Shown in pieces: positions 62,244 to 64,000 of a DNA stretch of 64,000 nt. Positions within the stretch are counted from its first letter, which is position 1; each line of letters begins with the position of its first letter. A model generated the notes under the pieces. The model worked only from the letters and a program-made list of their open reading frames with translations. It did not search any database and had not been told where the DNA came from. The DNA comes from CBDBFH01 sp965204775 (GTDB taxonomy: Bacteria; Pseudomonadota; Alphaproteobacteria; JAPOUT01; G958296285): positions 1 to 64,000 of the forward strand of contig CBDBFH010000024.1 of NCBI GenBank assembly GCA_965204775.1, read 5' to 3'. The translations under genes were made by a program, and so were the position numbers.

Positions 62244-62609
62244 ATGATCGATCATGTCGGATTTGCCGTCAAAGCCTATGAGGCGGCGAAGGAATTCTAC
62301 GGCACGGCCCTCGCCCCGCTGGGCTATGTCCTGATTATGGAAGTCGGTGCGGCGGCGGGCTTCGGGCGCGGCGGCAAGCCCGATTTCTGGATCGAGAAGA
62401 ATGACACCCCCGCCGCGCGCCTCCATCTCGCCGTCAATGCCGCAACCCGCGCCGAAGTCGACGCTTTCTACAAGGCGGCGCTGGCCGCCGGCGCAAAAGA
62501 CAACGGACCGCCGGGTCTGCGCGAGATTTATCACCCCCATTACTACGGCGCTTTCGTCATCGACCCTGAAGGGCACAATCTCGAAGCCGTCTGCCACACC
62601 CCCTCATGA
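62244..62609 (+). CDS. VOC-family (glyoxalase/bleomycin-resistance fold) protein
   Basis: A 121-residue single-domain metalloenzyme-like protein. It begins MIDHVGFAVKAYEAAKEFYG with the first metal-type histidine, continues KPDFWIEKNDTPAARLHLAV with another, and ends in YGAFVIDPEGHNLEAVCH with the expected terminal glutamate. The substrate is unknown; many such proteins are lyases or dioxygenase-like. ATG 62244 follows GGGGAGAAA. It starts 53 bases after 5S. Confidence 0.85.
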   Translation: MIDHVGFAVKAYEAAKEFYGTALAPLGYVLIMEVGAAAGFGRGGKPDFWIEKNDTPAARLHLAVNAATRAEVDAFYKAALAAGAKDNGPPGLREIYHPHYYGAFVIDPEGHNLEAVCHTPS

Positions 62610-62627
62610 GGCAAGGAGGGGCGCAAG

Positions 62628-63395
62628 TTGAGCAAAGTCTTTCTGGATGTCGGAGCCTATGGCGGGGAGACGAGCGAGGAAATCGTCAAGCCCGGCTATC
62701 TCTTTGATGTGATCCACTGCTTTGAGCCCATGCCCGAGGCCTTTGCCCGGCTGGGCCGGGCCGTGCGCAGCTGGGGCGCCGCGCCCGACCCCCAAGATCC
62801 GGACAGGTTTCGCCTTGCAGGCAAAACCCTGATCCTCAATCCCTTCGGCCTCGCCGACACGCCCGGCGAGAGAACCCTGCACGGCTACGGCGCGCGCGCC
62901 AGCCTCTATGACGGCGTCCGCCAGCGCCCCGGCCTCGAAATCGACCGCAGCGCCGCAACCGCGTGCCGCTTCGTCGAGGCCTCGGAATATTTTCGGCGCA
63001 ATCTGGCCGGGGACGATCTCATCGCCATGAAAATGAATTGCGAGGGCGCCGAAGTCGAAATCCTCGAAAACCTCCTCGCCAGCAGAGAAATCTTCAAAAT
63101 CGACCGGGTCATGATCGACTTCGACGCCTTCAAAATCAAGGGAATGCGCAACCGGCCCGGCAAACTTCTCAAGCGCTTCCGCCAACAGGGCTTTGGCAAT
63201 TATGATCTGCGCTTCGAAGTCATGCGGGGCGGGTCGCATGGCGAGAATCTGCACAACTGGCTGCGCGGCTCGCCTCTGGCCGCGGCGGTCATCAAAAATC
63301 CCCGCCCCCTTGAATTCCATCTCCGGCTCAAGCGCTGGGCCGCGCGCCATATCAAGCGCCCGGCCAAGCTGATCGAAACCCGGTTCATGCCTTGA
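62628..63395 (+). CDS. FkbM-family methyltransferase
   Basis: SAM-dependent methyltransferase of 255 residues. The SAM site is VFLDVGAYGGETSEEIVKPG with FEPMPEAFARL after it; the family stretch MKMNCEGAEVEILENLL lies in the middle, followed by IDRVMIDFDAFKIKG. FkbM enzymes often methylate sugars of surface polysaccharides. A glycosyltransferase gene follows, which supports that setting. The start is TTG 62628 after AAGGAGGGG. Confidence 0.82.
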   Translation: MSKVFLDVGAYGGETSEEIVKPGYLFDVIHCFEPMPEAFARLGRAVRSWGAAPDPQDPDRFRLAGKTLILNPFGLADTPGERTLHGYGARASLYDGVRQRPGLEIDRSAATACRFVEASEYFRRNLAGDDLIAMKMNCEGAEVEILENLLASREIFKIDRVMIDFDAFKIKGMRNRPGKLLKRFRQQGFGNYDLRFEVMRGGSHGENLHNWLRGSPLAAAVIKNPRPLEFHLRLKRWAARHIKRPAKLIETRFMP

Positions 63396-63473
63396 CAGCC
63401 TTATGCGCGCGCGCGCCCCGCGCGCGCGGAAAATCCGGAAAGTCCATGATCTATCCCGTGCAGGCCGAAAGCC

Positions 63474-64000
63474 ATGAGTGAACCGAAAGGCATCTCCTTC
63501 GTTGCAACCTCCTGCGGGCGCTTCGATCTGCTCGAAAAGACGCTGGGCAGTTTCCTGCGCGCCAATGAGCATCCAATCGACCGCTATATCCTGATCGAGG
63601 ATTCCGGCGACCGGGGCGTCTATGACGTCGCCGCCCGCTTCCCCGAAATCCCCTTCGAAATCCTGTTCAACGAAAAGCGCATCGGCCAGATCGCCTCCAT
63701 CGACCGCGCCTATGCCTGCGTCGAAACCCCCTATATCTTCCATTGCGAGGATGACTGGGAATTCATCAAGCCCGGCTTCATTGCGCCCTCGCTCCGCCTG
63801 CTCAAGGCCCACCCCGAAGCCTGCCAGGTCTGGCTCAGAAACCCCCTCGCCGCCGCCGCCGATTGCTGGAACATGCAGCGCCGCGAGACCTCCGGCATCC
63901 GCTTCTACCAAATCCGGGGCCGCCCGGCCTGGACCCTCAATTTCAACCCCGGCCTGCGCCGCCTCGCTGATTACCGCCGCGCCGGGTCTTACCAAAGCCT
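63474..64000 (+). CDS. Glycosyltransferase, N-terminal part (runs off window end)
   Basis: ATG 63474 opens a frame with no stop to the window end (175 codons). It begins GISFVATSCGRFDLLEKTLG, then YILIEDSGDRGVYDVA, NEKRIGQIASIDRAYACVET and the metal-binding type IFHCEDDWEF, as in GT-A fold glycosyltransferases. It lies 78 bases after the FkbM methyltransferase. Together they look like the start of a surface-polysaccharide or glycan-modification cluster. The acceptor and donor are unknown. Confidence 0.7.
   Translation, partial: MSEPKGISFVATSCGRFDLLEKTLGSFLRANEHPIDRYILIEDSGDRGVYDVAARFPEIPFEILFNEKRIGQIASIDRAYACVETPYIFHCEDDWEFIKPGFIAPSLRLLKAHPEACQVWLRNPLAAAADCWNMQRRETSGIRFYQIRGRPAWTLNFNPGLRRLADYRRAGSYQS

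Overview
The window is high-GC, gene-dense DNA from an alphaproteobacterium. The 16S rRNA gene has alphaproteobacterial signatures. The gene set agrees: a GcrA cell-cycle regulator, a SAM-II riboswitch in front of metZ, a phoR-pstSCAB-phoU-phoB locus, a hisS-hisZ-hisG operon and a two-domain dCTP deaminase. I cannot name the genus from the sequence alone.

Layout. 1-2430: start of a DUF3604-type gene, then a parvulin isomerase and a HupE/UreJ-like membrane protein. 2454-4654: a radical SAM enzyme convergent with dcd. 4780-7720: DnaA-box cluster, SAM-II riboswitch, metZ, trkH. 7717-12230: RND efflux pump and adaptor. 12350-15383: argD-argF and an ABC-2 permease. 15449-16046: DnaA box and gcrA. 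16051-23383: phosphate regulon with a Pho box. 23552-29141: SDR, small Cys-rich protein, cfa, DUF4396 protein, thioesterase and two related membrane proteins, the second with pentapeptide repeats. 29181-29690: nested hairpin repeats. 29692-33139: XRE regulator and glyoxylate shunt (aceB-aceA). 33277-39405: tonB, hisS-hisZ-hisG, groES-groEL. 39585-44443: outer-membrane protein, thiolase, lipid-anchored subtilase autotransporter. 44447-47473: class I ribonucleotide reductase. 48015-50349: porin, a holin/spanin-like lysis cassette and a small membrane protein. 50529-52485: two tandem tRNA-Thr genes, the second cut by a 1.8-kb ParA-encoding element. 52531-62190: a split rRNA locus. 62244-64000: VOC protein, FkbM methyltransferase and the start of a glycosyltransferase.

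Two regions stand out. First, 50644-52458 is bounded by a 30-bp direct repeat from the anticodon region of tRNA-Thr(GGT). It carries only an HTH-ParA ATPase and a 128-residue partner and has no recombinase. Its integration left a chimeric tRNA-Thr with three internal acceptor mismatches beside an intact twin. Second, the 16S-tRNA-Ile-tRNA-Ala unit and the 23S-5S unit are about 4.8 kb apart. Three tandem outer-membrane barrel paralogues and an opposite-strand TonB-like protein lie between them. Each rRNA half has its own leader with the same GCTCTTTGAYATCGTGAA motif. The 23S half also has its own candidate promoter, preceded by repeats spaced exactly 10 bp, and a near-perfect RNase III-type processing stem.

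Several small genes (DUF3604, parvulin, the Cys-rich protein at 24.4 kb, the membrane protein at 26.5 kb, tonB) have one-base frame breaks, mostly in C or G runs. Either the assembly has indel errors or these genes are decaying. Plus-strand composition is C-rich over most of the window but G-rich from about 24.9 to 28 kb, which suggests a local inversion or import.
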